DNA of 64,000 nt from the NCBI GenBank assembly GCA_963921425.1, contig OY992836.1, forward strand, positions 18,121,614-18,185,613, read 5' to 3'. This DNA comes from Dryas octopetala (Eukaryota; Streptophyta; Magnoliopsida; Rosales; Rosaceae). The position numbers were made by a program, and so were the translations under genes. The notes beneath the pieces were generated by a model that saw only the letters and a list, made by a program, of their open reading frames with translations, was not told the origin of the DNA and searched no databases. Shown here in pieces: positions 48,225-58,662 of this stretch; within the stretch, counting starts at the first letter, position 1, and each line of letters begins with the position of its first letter.

Positions 48225-50129
48225 ATGGCATCTCTTTCACTTGTCATTATCTTCGGTTTCCTTTTCTCTCCATGTTTAGCCGCAGATGATGCCCCTCTCA
48301 ACAGTCCAGTCTCACAAGAAACCACATGCCAGTCCACCCCATACCCTGCTTATTGCAAATCAGTCCTCCCCCACCACAACGCCAATGTCTACGACTTTGG
48401 ACGTTTCTCAGTCCAACGCGCACTCTCACAATCCCAAAGCCTCTTGACTTTAATCGACAAACATCTCCAACAAGGTCCTGCAATCCAAGCCCTCCAAGAT
48501 TGCAAGGACCTTGCAACTTTAAACATCGATTTCTTATCCACCTCCCTCCAAACCGTCAACAAAACCAGCAAAGTCCTACCGAGCCTGGACGCCGAAGACG
48601 TCCAGACCCTTCTCAGCGCCATCTTAACCAACCAGCAGACTTGTTCCGACGGGCTCCAATCCAGTACGGATTCCGCAAACGACGACCTGTTGGTCCCACT
48701 CTCCAACAACTCGAAACTGTACAGCGTCTCCCTGGCTCTCTTCACAAAGGGTTGGGTGCCCAAGAACAAAGACGGGACTCCAAAGCAGCCCAAGAGGCAT
48801 CTCAGGTTCGGAAAGGGACGCTTGGGGCTCAAAATGTCAAGCAGAGCTCGAGCGATTTATGACTCGGTCGTGAATCGGCCGAGAAGGAGGCTTCTGCAGG
48901 CAGATGATGAAGTGGTTTTGGTGAAGGATGTTGTGGTTGTGAGTAAGGATGGAAGCAGAAACTTCACCACCATTAACGACGCTGTGAATGCCGCACCCAA
49001 TAACTCGGTTGCTGCTGATGGCTACTTCTTGATATATGTCACTGCGGGTTTTTATGAAGAGTATGTGTCCATTATATCCAAGAAGAAGTACTTGTTGATG
49101 ATCGGAGATGGTATCAATCAGACCATCATTACTGGAAAAAACAGCGTTGGTGATGGGTCCACAACTTTCAACTCTGCTACTTTAGGTGAGTTTCAGCTAC
49201 TTTTGGTGATGGGTTTACAGCGTACATCATTCTATAACATCGAATAATTATTGTGTGTGGCCCATAGCATGCTAGCTAACGTAATATTAATAATGCACTC
49301 GAATTATAACATTGTACAATTTTTCAAGATACTTTTGATTTTATTCACAATTAAAATTTGAAAATGTGTCGTTTTAATATTGTTATGTTATAAGACTGAA
49401 TAAATGACTAATAAAGTGAAGTTGATGAAATTTGCAGCTGTGGTGGCACAAGGGTTCATAGCAGTCAACATTACGATTCGCAACACGGCTGGACCAAGCA
49501 AAGGACAAGCAGTTGCACTCCGAAGTGGGGCAGATTTGTCAGTGTTCTACAGCTGCAGCTTCGAAGGCTACCAAGACACCTTATACACACATTCTCTCAG
49601 GCAATTTTACAGAGAATGTGACATCTATGGCACTGTTGATTTCATATTCGGTAACGCCGCAGTTACATTCCAAAACTGTAACATATATCCACGCCAGCCC
49701 CGTCAAGGTCAAGCCAACCCCATCACAGCTCAAGGTCGAACCGACCCGAACCAAAACACCGGGACTTCGATCCACAATTGCACCATTAAACCCTCGGCTG
49801 ATTTGGCTTCGAGTAATTTCAGTGTCAAGACGTATCTGGGGAGGCCATGGAAAGAGTACTCGAGGACAGTTTACATGCAGACTTTCATGGGAAGTTTTAT
49901 TGAGCCTGTTGGGTGGAGTGTGTGGAGTGGAGACTTTGCACTCAGCACACTGTATTATGCTGAGTATAATAATACGGGTCCTGGATCCAACACTGCGAAT
50001 CGGGTCACATGGCCGGGTTACCATGTCATCAATGCAACTGATGCTGCTAATTTTACAGTGTCCAACTTCTTGCTAGGGGATAATTGGTTGCCTCAGACTG
50101 GAGTGCCATACACTGGGGGCTTAATTTGA
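48225..50129 (+). CDS. Pectinesterase with N-terminal inhibitor domain, paralogue 3
   Basis: Two exons, 48225-49185 and 49438-50129, give 550 residues with a 252-base intron. The start MASLSLVIIFGFLFSP matches the ATG position of the paralogues; an in-frame ATG at 48177 would add 16 residues ahead of a normal signal peptide and is less likely. The PMEI domain keeps its paired Cys. Processing motif PRRRLLQADDE. Catalytic landmarks GQAVALR, GYQDTLYTH, VDFIFGNAA and YLGRPWK are intact. It differs from the other two in GFYEEYVS (not GVYEEYVS) and in VTFQNCNIYPRQPRQGQANP. Confidence 0.95.
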
Positions 50130-52229
50130 GTAACTAATTGTTAATTAAAATTGTTGTGCGTGCTATTTCATTTTATGTATTTTGTATATTGTTACAATAA
50201 TTAAACTCTTAAGTTAATTTTATGTATTTTGTATTTATGTATCATTACCCCAAGCTCTCTAGAACTAACCCCAAAGACTTATTTGGTTTACTTCTTTGCT
50301 TTTTGGAAAATGTGGAAACCATTCATATTTTTCAAATGGGGAAATGCTTTAAGACTTAAAGTTGAATGGTAAAGTTGTTTTTTTCAATTATTATTTTTTG
50401 AAAATTTGACACTTGCTATTTTATAATAAAGATAGAGTTACAAAGTCTACTATAATTTGACTGAAACTCAAAGCTATAAGCTTGTGATTTTCTCAAATTG
50501 AATCGATCTATTTTAACATGCAAGTTGGGTTTTGCATGCATGAAAGTCAGAGAACAAGTACATGCATGCGCAGTTGCTTCAAATTATGTCATTATATTCG
50601 TCCTTTGGGATTTAACCAAAGGACCAATTAATCTTAATTTCTTCTAAGACTTCAAAGTTGAATAGTAAAAGTTTCCTTAGATAATCAGTTACTTGCTATT
50701 TTATAATAACGAAAGACACAAGTGACAAGGTTCGATCTATTTTAACAAGTTGGGCTTGCGTGCGAAAAAGTCAGAAAACAAGTACATGCGCGCAGCTGCT
50801 TCTCTGTCTTTTCCCTTTTGGAGTTAATTAAGTTTAATCTCAGAAACATGTGGTACACGAAAAGCCGAAAAGGAAGAAGTCTTTGCCCTTTTTTATTTAT
50901 ATATATAGGTTGAGTATAAGTTATAACCATAGCAATTAAGAATGACCTGGATTAATGATATCGATGTCAAATTTAAAATAATGCTATATAGCTAGTCGAT
51001 TGATAAACTATATATACACGACACAGTCATTGATGATAGAGTGATGCTATTTGCGAGAGATGGAGAGATGAGACTTATCGATCCATTTGAGACTCACACA
51101 AATGAATTCCACCTCTGATAGAAAATTATCTATAAAATAATTAATTAAGATGGTTTAAATAACCCTTTGCACCTTAAGCTTTGCACAATTAGTAGGTAGA
51201 AAGGTAAACAATGATTTAAAGGCACGCGTATCATGTGGATGCATGCATGCATGACGCCCATTTTTTATTAAGATAATATTTGTTCTTATGTACCATTTTA
51301 AATAAATTAAAATCGGTATGAAAATTTACTATGAAGCTTTTTTTTTTTTTTTTGTCAGAACAATATATGTTACTCAATCTGATATCAGATGAGTTTAGCT
51401 TTTAATAAGCCCATGAATACTCATTTAACTATTAGAATTACAAGTCTCATTTTTTTTTTTAAGGAAAGATCGAGCTAGAAGTTAGAGACCACTGCAATTA
51501 GCATACAGGAAGCTAGGGAAAAGGTCGATGATAGTAAAGAATCACCAAATCCAAAAGATATATAGAACAGATCATATATGATATAATTAAAGACTTCGAT
51601 CATGCCTCATATATATGAGAAAATTTTGAAATATTTCTCACTAGCCTCTAAATCATGACCCCAATTAATTCATCAATACACATCTGAGTTAGATAGCTCT
51701 GAATCATGACTGATTAATACACATCCAAGAATGGAAGAATTAGCAATACAACATTCTCTCTCTCTCTATATATGTCTTTTCGTTAGATTAATGTTTTTCT
51801 TAAACAAGAATGGAACACCCCTTCCAATTCTCACTTGAACGTTCCATCCCTCATCGATCACTTACTCATCATTCTTGTCATCTTCATCTTTATCTTCGTC
51901 TTTGTCTGATCATCATCTTCATCGTTGTAATCATATTTATACTTCTTCATGACGATGAAATATATATATCAACTCCAAGCCCATACATACATACATAAAT
52001 TATAACAACCCCATAAACACACCACACGCAAAAGAAAAAAGGAAAAAAACTAATCAAAGACTTGCATCCTATATATCACTATATATCTCTCTCTTTTTCA
52101 GTCTGGTCTTCTTTTCTTTTTTTGTTTGGCATTAGAATTTCCTCTCTCTGTCTCTGTCTCTGTCTCTCTAAACTCTTACCCTCCCTAATTCTCACTTTCT
52201 GTCCTTCATGAAAACCTTTATTTTTTCTG
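50130..52229. other. 3' flank of pectinesterase 3, with repeated flank copies
   Basis: No gene. 50330-50580 resembles the 3' flank of paralogue 2 (45420-45650), and 50640-50800 is a second, shorter, more diverged copy of the same flank (ACTTGCTATTTTATAATAA, CATGCGCGCAGCTGCTTC). The remainder is AT-rich. The last part is the 3' untranslated side of the minus-strand gene at 52230. Confidence 0.55.
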
Positions 52230-53444
52230 TCAACCCCACCATTGGTGCACCGCTACACCTTCATCCCTAAGTTGTCCGTACAACGCCAGGCACTGCCAGT
52301 AAGCCCTACGACTCATCATATTATTATTATTATGGCGGTGTGGCTTGCACTCCATGAACAGCTCGTCCACCAACTTCAACACCTTGCTCTTCATCATCTC
52401 CTCTACCACCTCAGCCTCAGCCTTCATCACCACGTACTCCTCCTCCTTCACATTCTTCTCCAGCCACTCCGACATCCCGGTCTGGGCCAACTCCTTCCCC
52501 GAGGACTCCTCTGTCACAGTCTCGATCTTGTACATCTCGAAGTTCTTGTTCCGGGTCGGGTAATTCTTGGCGAACCAATCTGCAGTGCCACTCTCGCCTT
52601 CCTTCTCCGGAAGCCCCACATCAATGAAGACACGTCGAGAGTAACCCTCGAGGGTGTCTCCCATCAAGTCGGGCAGATACCTGGTTCGTTTCAGGTACCT
52701 GCTCGACTTCCCAGAGGAGGCTCTGGGCGGTTCGAGGAGCACATCCTCCAGATTCTTTAGTGCTGCCTTCTTTGCCTCCTCTGTTAAAAGTCGTCTCCCT
52801 GTGGGAGAAGTCATGGTCTGATGAACTGCATGGCTGGTCTTCCTCATCGCCACCACGGTGGAGGTGTCGTGGAATCTCTTCAAATAGACCATCTTGTAAT
52901 TTTCAGGCTTGTGGAATCCAGCAGAGGGATCTTGGCTGAGCTGAAGCGCAACAAGGCCGCCGACCTTGAGAGTTCTTTCAATGAAATTTGCGGCGGTAGG
53001 GAAGGCAGCTGACACGTAGGCGAAGTCGATTGTGCTGTCATGGATCAAGGTCTGTTGGGTTGAGTCTGTGGCGGAGATGAGATCGATCTGAGGCCTGTGG
53101 ATTGGTTCCACGTCGCCATTGCTTAGAAAAATAGCCTTGTGTCCTTTCTTGAATAAGCCTTCGTTGGCCAAGTCACGGAAGAGCAAAGGCAGAAGATAAT
53201 CATGGGCGGGTGCAACGACGTCGTTTGAGGAAACTTGGGGAGGTGGCAAAGTGGGTAGAAGCGAATTGAAGCAAGGCAGGTAAACGATGAAGGAAGCCCA
53301 AATGAAAGCAAGAAAGAGAAGTAGGAGGGATTTGGAATCCGGGATTCGAATGACCAAATACTTGGCATCCGGGTACAACCCGATGGCGGCCTTGTGGTTG
53401 GGGTGGCGTTTTGTACGGAAGCCTTGGACCAAATTGATTGCCAT
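52230..53444 (-). CDS. Membrane-anchored methyltransferase-like protein (DUF7870 type)
   Basis: Single exon, 404 residues, start MAINLVQGFRTK. One hydrophobic segment at about 39-57 (SLLLLFLAFIWASFIVYL) suggests a type II membrane anchor, with the rest luminal or cytosolic. The central part (about 85-210) has a degenerate Rossmann-like methyltransferase pattern (KAIFLSNGD, IDFAYVSAAFPT, LKVGGLVALQL) without a clear SAM-binding glycine loop. The C-terminal half (DVLLEPPRASSGKSSRYLKR, RVFIDVGLPEKEG, WFAKNYPTRNKNFEMYKIET, ending QLRDEGVAVHQWWG) is strongly plant-family-like. Arabidopsis relatives are, as I recall, annotated as SAM-dependent methyltransferase-superfamily genes with conserved upstream ORFs. 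The enzyme substrate is unknown. Confidence 0.85.
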   Translation of the reverse strand: MAINLVQGFRTKRHPNHKAAIGLYPDAKYLVIRIPDSKSLLLLFLAFIWASFIVYLPCFNSLLPTLPPPQVSSNDVVAPAHDYLLPLLFRDLANEGLFKKGHKAIFLSNGDVEPIHRPQIDLISATDSTQQTLIHDSTIDFAYVSAAFPTAANFIERTLKVGGLVALQLSQDPSAGFHKPENYKMVYLKRFHDTSTVVAMRKTSHAVHQTMTSPTGRRLLTEEAKKAALKNLEDVLLEPPRASSGKSSRYLKRTRYLPDLMGDTLEGYSRRVFIDVGLPEKEGESGTADWFAKNYPTRNKNFEMYKIETVTEESSGKELAQTGMSEWLEKNVKEEEYVVMKAEAEVVEEMMKSKVLKLVDELFMECKPHRHNNNNMMSRRAYWQCLALYGQLRDEGVAVHQWWG

Positions 53445-53580
53445 ATATATATATATATAGTTTCAAAAGAATTATATATTAGCTAGCTGAAAATATTTTT
53501 TGTTTTTTTGAAGGATTGAAGTAGAAAGAGATTAGGGTAGTAGAGAGAGGGTAGCGCGCGGGAGACGCAGAGAAATAAAG

Positions 53581-53691
53581 TTAGCGAGTACAAAACCTGG
53601 CGGCGGTGTGGTTTCCACCCACGAGGGCGACGCGGCTGGTTTGCAATCTGGACCACAATAACATCAACTCCCTCATCCTCTCCACCTCCAT
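53581..53691 (-). CDS. Candidate upstream ORF of the DUF7870 gene, 36 residues
   Basis: ATG-initiated frame in the leader, 137 bases ahead of the main ATG, starting MEVERMRELMLLWSRLQ and ending VALVGGNHTAARFCTR then stop. A possible leader intron (donor after 53598, CAG|GTTTTG; acceptor TATTTTCAG at about 53489-53497) would change only the last residues, to HTAAS then stop. It probably limits translation of the main frame if real. Three shorter ATGs (3-6 codons) precede it. Confidence 0.5.
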   Translation of the reverse strand: MEVERMRELMLLWSRLQTSRVALVGGNHTAARFCTR

Positions 53692-53829
53692 TTTCCCGTT
53701 TTAGGACCCAGATCGGTGAGTGTTGTGTTTCGCCAACTTGATCTAGCAAGATGTCATTGGAATCGTCACCGGCGAAAACCACACATCACCGATCAACGAT
53801 TCATGGAGGGAGAGAGAGGCCGGGTTCTT

Positions 53830-55033
53830 TATTTACTTTTCGGTTCCGATATTGGCAGAGGGGATAGAATGAAACTATTGTGAAATGGGGTGGGGTGCTG
53901 GGGTTGAGAGGTCAGGGAGGGGGAGAAGATCAATATATTGAGAGAGACAGAGAGAGATCGAGAGGTCTGAATGAATATATGGTTGGAGAGAAAAATGGTC
54001 GTTGGCACGAGAAATGAGTTTGGCCATTCATTGCTTTGTTGTGTTTCTCCCATTTCATGCATGCACGCATGCGTATATGAGTTTGCATGGAGTGCAATTC
54101 TCCCTATGAAAGCGCTCTCAGGGTTTGTTGTAACTTACGCGACTTCGGGCTTGCAATATTACTTCACTCTCAGATAGTCAGATGTATGCATATTCGACCA
54201 AAAAAAAAAAAGATGTATGCATGCGTTGGTATATGTATAGAGCTAGACTTCTTTAATTAAAAAGTCACCAGTATTATATATGTTAGCATTAATTTTCAAG
54301 AAGTTATATATATATTAAGATAAAAGAAAAGGTGCTACAATTTAGCCACAATTTAATTTATTAGTATCCAAACATTTTAATGGAAATCCAATTTCTTATT
54401 TTATCCTATTGTAATTGACCAATAAAAATATATTTGTTAATAAAATAAAATAAAAAGACTTCACTTATTGTTATTGCCACTTAAAACTGCATGCATGTAT
54501 AGAGTTTGGTCATCATTTATACGTTGTGCCCAATAATTTTTCCTCTTTGGCTTGATTGTAGGGGGTATCGGTCATGTGATTTGTCTCGATTTTTTAATAA
54601 TATTCGTCCATACAAAAACCTTATTAAAGTTCCCACACTAACAATCAAAAAATTCAAACCAAAAGCTATTTTCTAAAAATTGAACAGTACTGCTACGGTG
54701 CTACCAAATTTTATTTATTATGTGTGAGAGTATTTTATTTATTTAATATGGAAGTATGGAACTCAATTTAAACTCCATTTAATATATATATATATATGAG
54801 CTATTTAAGGAGAGCTAGGAAATAGGTAAATAGTAAATTGACAAGAATTCTAGCAGAGTAGAGGTAATGGGACTATGCGGTTGTAAATTGTAAAAAATCC
54901 TTACGAATCCAAAATAATAAATTTAGAAATCTTATTGGATTAAATTTAAGAGTAATTAATCCTAATTAATCTAGGAAAAGGATATAAACTATGGTTCTCC
55001 TATATCAATAAGGAAAAGGCTTTGCTTACCTCT
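53830..55033. other. Intergenic between divergent DUF7870 and B3 genes
   Basis: Promoter side of both genes. AT-rich, with an A-run at about 54200 and TA-rich tracts near 54305 and 54782. No gene seen. Confidence 0.5.
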
Positions 55034-55040
55034 TATAAAT
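55034..55040 (+). promoter_or_regulatory. TATA box of the B3-type gene
   Basis: TATAAAT about 132 bases upstream of the ATG in an otherwise unremarkable AT-rich segment. Confidence 0.55.
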
Positions 55041-55171
55041 AACAATGCCCCAAAATTTTAAGGGCATGTCAAACTTAAGTAACAATATTCATCCATCTCC
55101 ACCTTAATTTTGTCTCAGAAATTTTTAAGTAGGTCGAGCCAATAACTCTCCACTACTCACCAGTACCAGAC

Positions 55172-55621
55172 ATGGCTACAGAATTGGAGAGAAAGATCGA
55201 ATCCTTGCATGGCTCGCAAGTCAAATTGGTACAACAGATGGAGCTTTTTCGCGAATTGAAGAGAAAGATCGAATCCTTACATGGTTCCCAAGTCCAATTG
55301 GTAAAAGAGATGAAGCTTTTTCATGCTGATGTGAAGCATGATCGTCTAAAGATAGAAGACCTGATAGAGGAAGACTTTCTTAATGAGCAAGAAGAGCAAG
55401 AATTGGCCACCGATGATGGATTTATAAACGTGAAAGTGATAGAACCATGTCTAAGTGTCTCAGGAGAATTATGCTTCAGGAAGCCGAGAATTAATTTTCA
55501 TATGTTGAATAAAGGTTGGAAATCAATTGTAAAAACCAATGAGCTTAAGGAAGGAGATGAAATTGAGGTGTGGTCGTTTCGAGTTAACGGACAACTCTGG
55601 TTTGCGGTTGTTAAAATTTGA
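55172..55621 (+). CDS. Short B3-domain-like protein with duplicated coiled-coil segment
   Basis: Single exon, 149 residues. Residues 1-55 contain two near-identical 23-residue units (RKIESLHGSQVKLVQQMELF and RKIESLHGSQVQLVKEMKLF) predicted to be helical/coiled-coil. An acidic linker follows. The C-terminal part (about 88-149: FRKPRINFHMLNKGWKSIVK, LKEGDEIEVWSFRVNGQLWF) matches the second half of the plant B3 fold as in the small At2g31720-like group (LKEGD.VEVWSFR). The first B3 strands, with the DNA-contacting loop, are short or missing, so DNA binding is doubtful. It could be an intact small family member or a truncated duplicate. Confidence 0.7.
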   Translation: MATELERKIESLHGSQVKLVQQMELFRELKRKIESLHGSQVQLVKEMKLFHADVKHDRLKIEDLIEEDFLNEQEEQELATDDGFINVKVIEPCLSVSGELCFRKPRINFHMLNKGWKSIVKTNELKEGDEIEVWSFRVNGQLWFAVVKI

Positions 55622-56108
55622 GTTGCAGAACTAGCAATGGCAGCCAGGCTACTGCTAATGAATGATCCATGAAGGACCAGTCAGTCGGAGTAGTGTTATT
55701 TTCATAGATAGTTTCTTTGTTTTTTTCCAATTCTTAGCATTGGTGGATAGTTTTCATATATATAAGGATGAGTGAATGTAATTTTCCAAAATTCCCTTTA
55801 ACATAGAAGAGCCTTTGTAATTGCTGCAAAAACAACAATCCGAGTTTAAAGACTCAAGTAAAGTACGTAAAACACAAGTCAAAGTTCAAGAAGAATACAT
55901 GCATGTCACCATAATCGAATTCTCCCCGAAGTAAAAGATAAAGTGATCTAATTGATAACAAAGTTATACCATGTAAAACAAACGATTGCAAATAGCTAGC
56001 CAGCTAAAGTTCAACAAGTTATAGCTACTGTTTCTACAACTTTGAAAACAAATCCAACCGTTCTAAAATTAAAGCTAAAATTGAACTTCAAAGATAGTTG
56101 CATGCATC
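55622..56108. other. 3' flanks of convergent B3 and F-box genes
   Basis: No gene. AT-rich convergent untranslated regions. Confidence 0.5.
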
Positions 56109-57668
56109 TTAGGCAAATTTAACTCGACAAGTCCTTGAAGCCCTATGAAACCTTGAAACCTTCTTGCGAATCTTGCGCAACGCCTTCTTTGTACACACAA
56201 GTTTACCACCTGTATAAATTGTCATGTCATCCAAAACTTCACAGTTGTTTAAGAGATACTTTGCCACTTTCATCTCATCATCTCTTCCCTTAAATTCTCT
56301 TACACAGATAGCCTTGACGTGTGACAGCAAACATGCAGGCACAACCTCTGGAGGATTCCAATTAAGCTCTGTGTTATCTTCCAGAAGCCCTAGATCATCA
56401 CACTCACGGTCCTGACAATTGATTATTTAAAAGAATGAATGAAATAAGAATCGTTGAATGAAATAAGAATCGTAGCTAGATTAAGAGCTGCAAGTTGGTA
56501 GACATATCACATAGCACAAGTTAACAATCATCTTATACACATGTTCTAAGACAAGAGATTCCAGATTAGGTGACCTATTCAGCAACTCTGCCCACCAAGA
56601 ACAGCAATAATGAAGCACCAGCTTCAACTCCCTCAAATTACCAAAATTAGGGAGATGGCAAGCCTTCATTACAGATAAAGTATAAGTATATATTAAATAT
56701 AATTCTCGCTGCAAAACAAAACATACTATAAGAAACAAGAAAAGGGCATACTTACCTCCAAGCAATGAGCTGAAAGGGACAGACATTTAACGTGGCAAAT
56801 TTGTAGCAGAAGCTCACTCACACGTGGAGGGAAGGCAGGATGCTCATTTGCATAATGCGTATAGAAATCAATGTTGGCATCCACCAAGGATTTTGCATTC
56901 TCAAAAATGTAATTGGGCAAAACAGCTTGCTGGAGACCAAATTTTTCAAGGTTTGGCGCATTGATAGAAAGAGTGTACTCATTGTGCTGAGCACAATGAT
57001 CATCTTCAGCAGTGGTCAAACTTATTTGTAACGTTTTCAGCTCAAGTGCACGGACCTTGAAATTCAGAGCAACACCTTCTTCAATGATTCCACTTACATT
57101 CAAATCTTCAACCACAGGGCAGTTACAGAAAAGATTTTCCATCGGGCTGCTATTAGGACGATAAAGCACAATATAGAAAACCTTGAGACTTGGCAAACAC
57201 CATGATGTAGGAGTATTGATAATAAAATATGACAACAGCTTCAAAACCCTGAGTGTTTTGCACATGAAAATGCTTTTAGGCAGTTCAAAAATCTGATCCT
57301 GAGGTGATTTAACATCAAGAACGAGTTCCACTGGATGACGCATAATGGCCGTGCGAATCCAGCCATCAATATGAGAGACATCTATCACACGAGAACAATG
57401 GAGACGGAATTTTGTAATGTCCGATGAGCCACGAAAGAAAAAATATACGATCAACAAACATCAAAAAACCATCAGAGTTTGGAAAATGTTGGTTGTCCAA
57501 GTCTAGATAGGGAACTGAGGTCCACGTGCTCTTCCATTTTGTAGACAAAATGCTGGTCCTTACAAGTTCTTTTGTTGGAACCAAGGAAAGTATGTGACAA
57601 AGTAATGAATCTGGTAAGTCACTGATCCTATCTTTCACACTTGCATGACGCTTGGACTCTAGAGCCAT
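56109..57668 (-). pseudogene. F-box/LRR/FBD protein gene with one frameshift
   Basis: Substrate-receptor type of SCF ubiquitin ligases. Exons 57668-56756, 56708-56541 and 56411-56109. The F-box is near the start ([40 protein letters not shown]). LRR-like repeats follow (FELPKSIFMCKTLRVLKLL, LPSLKVFYIVLY, CPVVEDLNV). A C-terminal FBD domain starts near WNPPEVVPACLLSHVKAI and ends VSRFHRASRTCRVKFA. Exon 1 needs two frames: it reads [10 protein letters not shown] up to an A6 run (57438-57443 plus strand) and continues one frame over with [14 protein letters not shown]. One extra base in the T6 run explains it. Everything else is intact (about 460 residues if unbroken), so this is either a very young pseudogene, an allele or a sequencing error. 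The donor of exon 2 (GTGTAT) is weak. Confidence 0.85.
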
Positions 57669-58653
57669 TTATATCCTGATGCATTTTTTTAAACATTGTC
57701 AAATCGCATATCTGTTCTAACTTGGGTATAGCTTAAGAAGCTTTTCTATGTAAAATTTCACAGAAAAAATTCATATATGAAACAGAAACAGAGGACCCTC
57801 TCTATGTACATTTCAATAAATAAAGGGCAGGGAAAAAAAAGAAGACAAAAACTCTAAATTTAGACTTACAATGCACAAAACCCTAAATGTATTCTCTCCA
57901 TAGTTCAATTCTTCCAAAATGAATAGGCAACATTTATTACTTGTGCCTCTATCTTGAACACCCATTTATGTTCAAGAAAGATAAATGGGCACCAAATTCT
58001 ATTTCCACAAGAAAAGTTTATAGATGATAACAAACAAAACCAAGAAGAAAATATCAGATTCGACATTTGCTTGAGAAATATAAGCAAACACAGAGATTAC
58101 ATCCAGAGATAGACAACAAATAGTGTAAGACTTTGATTTTATATTTCTCGTAAGTTTTCTTGGTAACCAAACAGATGGGTAAGGAAAGTCATAAAGGTAG
58201 AAAGAAAAGTACCTGAGAAAACTTCTGAGGTGGCTCAGAAATACTAGTGTTTCTGATTGTTTGGTTGCTGAGAAACGGCGGGAAATGCTACGAAAATGAG
58301 TACCTGAAGAGCATTCTTAGAGGCAGCGATTTCACCTCTGCGACCTGCAGCTCGGGAGTGTGAAGCTCCCACACACCATTTCTTGTTTGCTAAGTTTCCA
58401 GAAACTTCTTTTGAGCATATAGAAACTCACCGTTTTGTTTTCTGCCCCGGTCTGGGCTGGGCCTTGGGCCTGTTTGTAGTCTCTTTCCCTCCTTGGGCTT
58501 CGATGCAAGTTTCTTCAGACCGAAAAAAAAAGAAAAGAAACTCACCGTTTTACGGTTTTACCTTGGTTATTCCCTTGTATGTTTTCCTAAACGGCACAGT
58601 TTCGGCTTTAATCAATCAAAGTTTGTTACAAACTTACAAGTTTACAACCATAA
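57669..58653. other. 5' flank of the F-box gene
   Basis: No gene called. May contain untranslated leader exons of the F-box gene (splice-like sites near 58211 and 58302). The plus-strand open frame at 58383-58853 runs into the transposon arm and is not supported. Confidence 0.45.
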
Positions 58654-58662
58654 ATAAAAGTA

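Noticed and set aside
51810-51998. 62-residue hydrophobic open frame
   Set aside because: Low-complexity Ile/Phe-rich reading of AT-rich DNA with no homologue recognised.
53483-53782. 99-residue frame ahead of the methyltransferase-like gene as the upstream ORF
   Set aside because: Its first codon is GTG and there is no ATG in frame before a stop; the 36-codon ATG frame at 53581-53691 is the better candidate.
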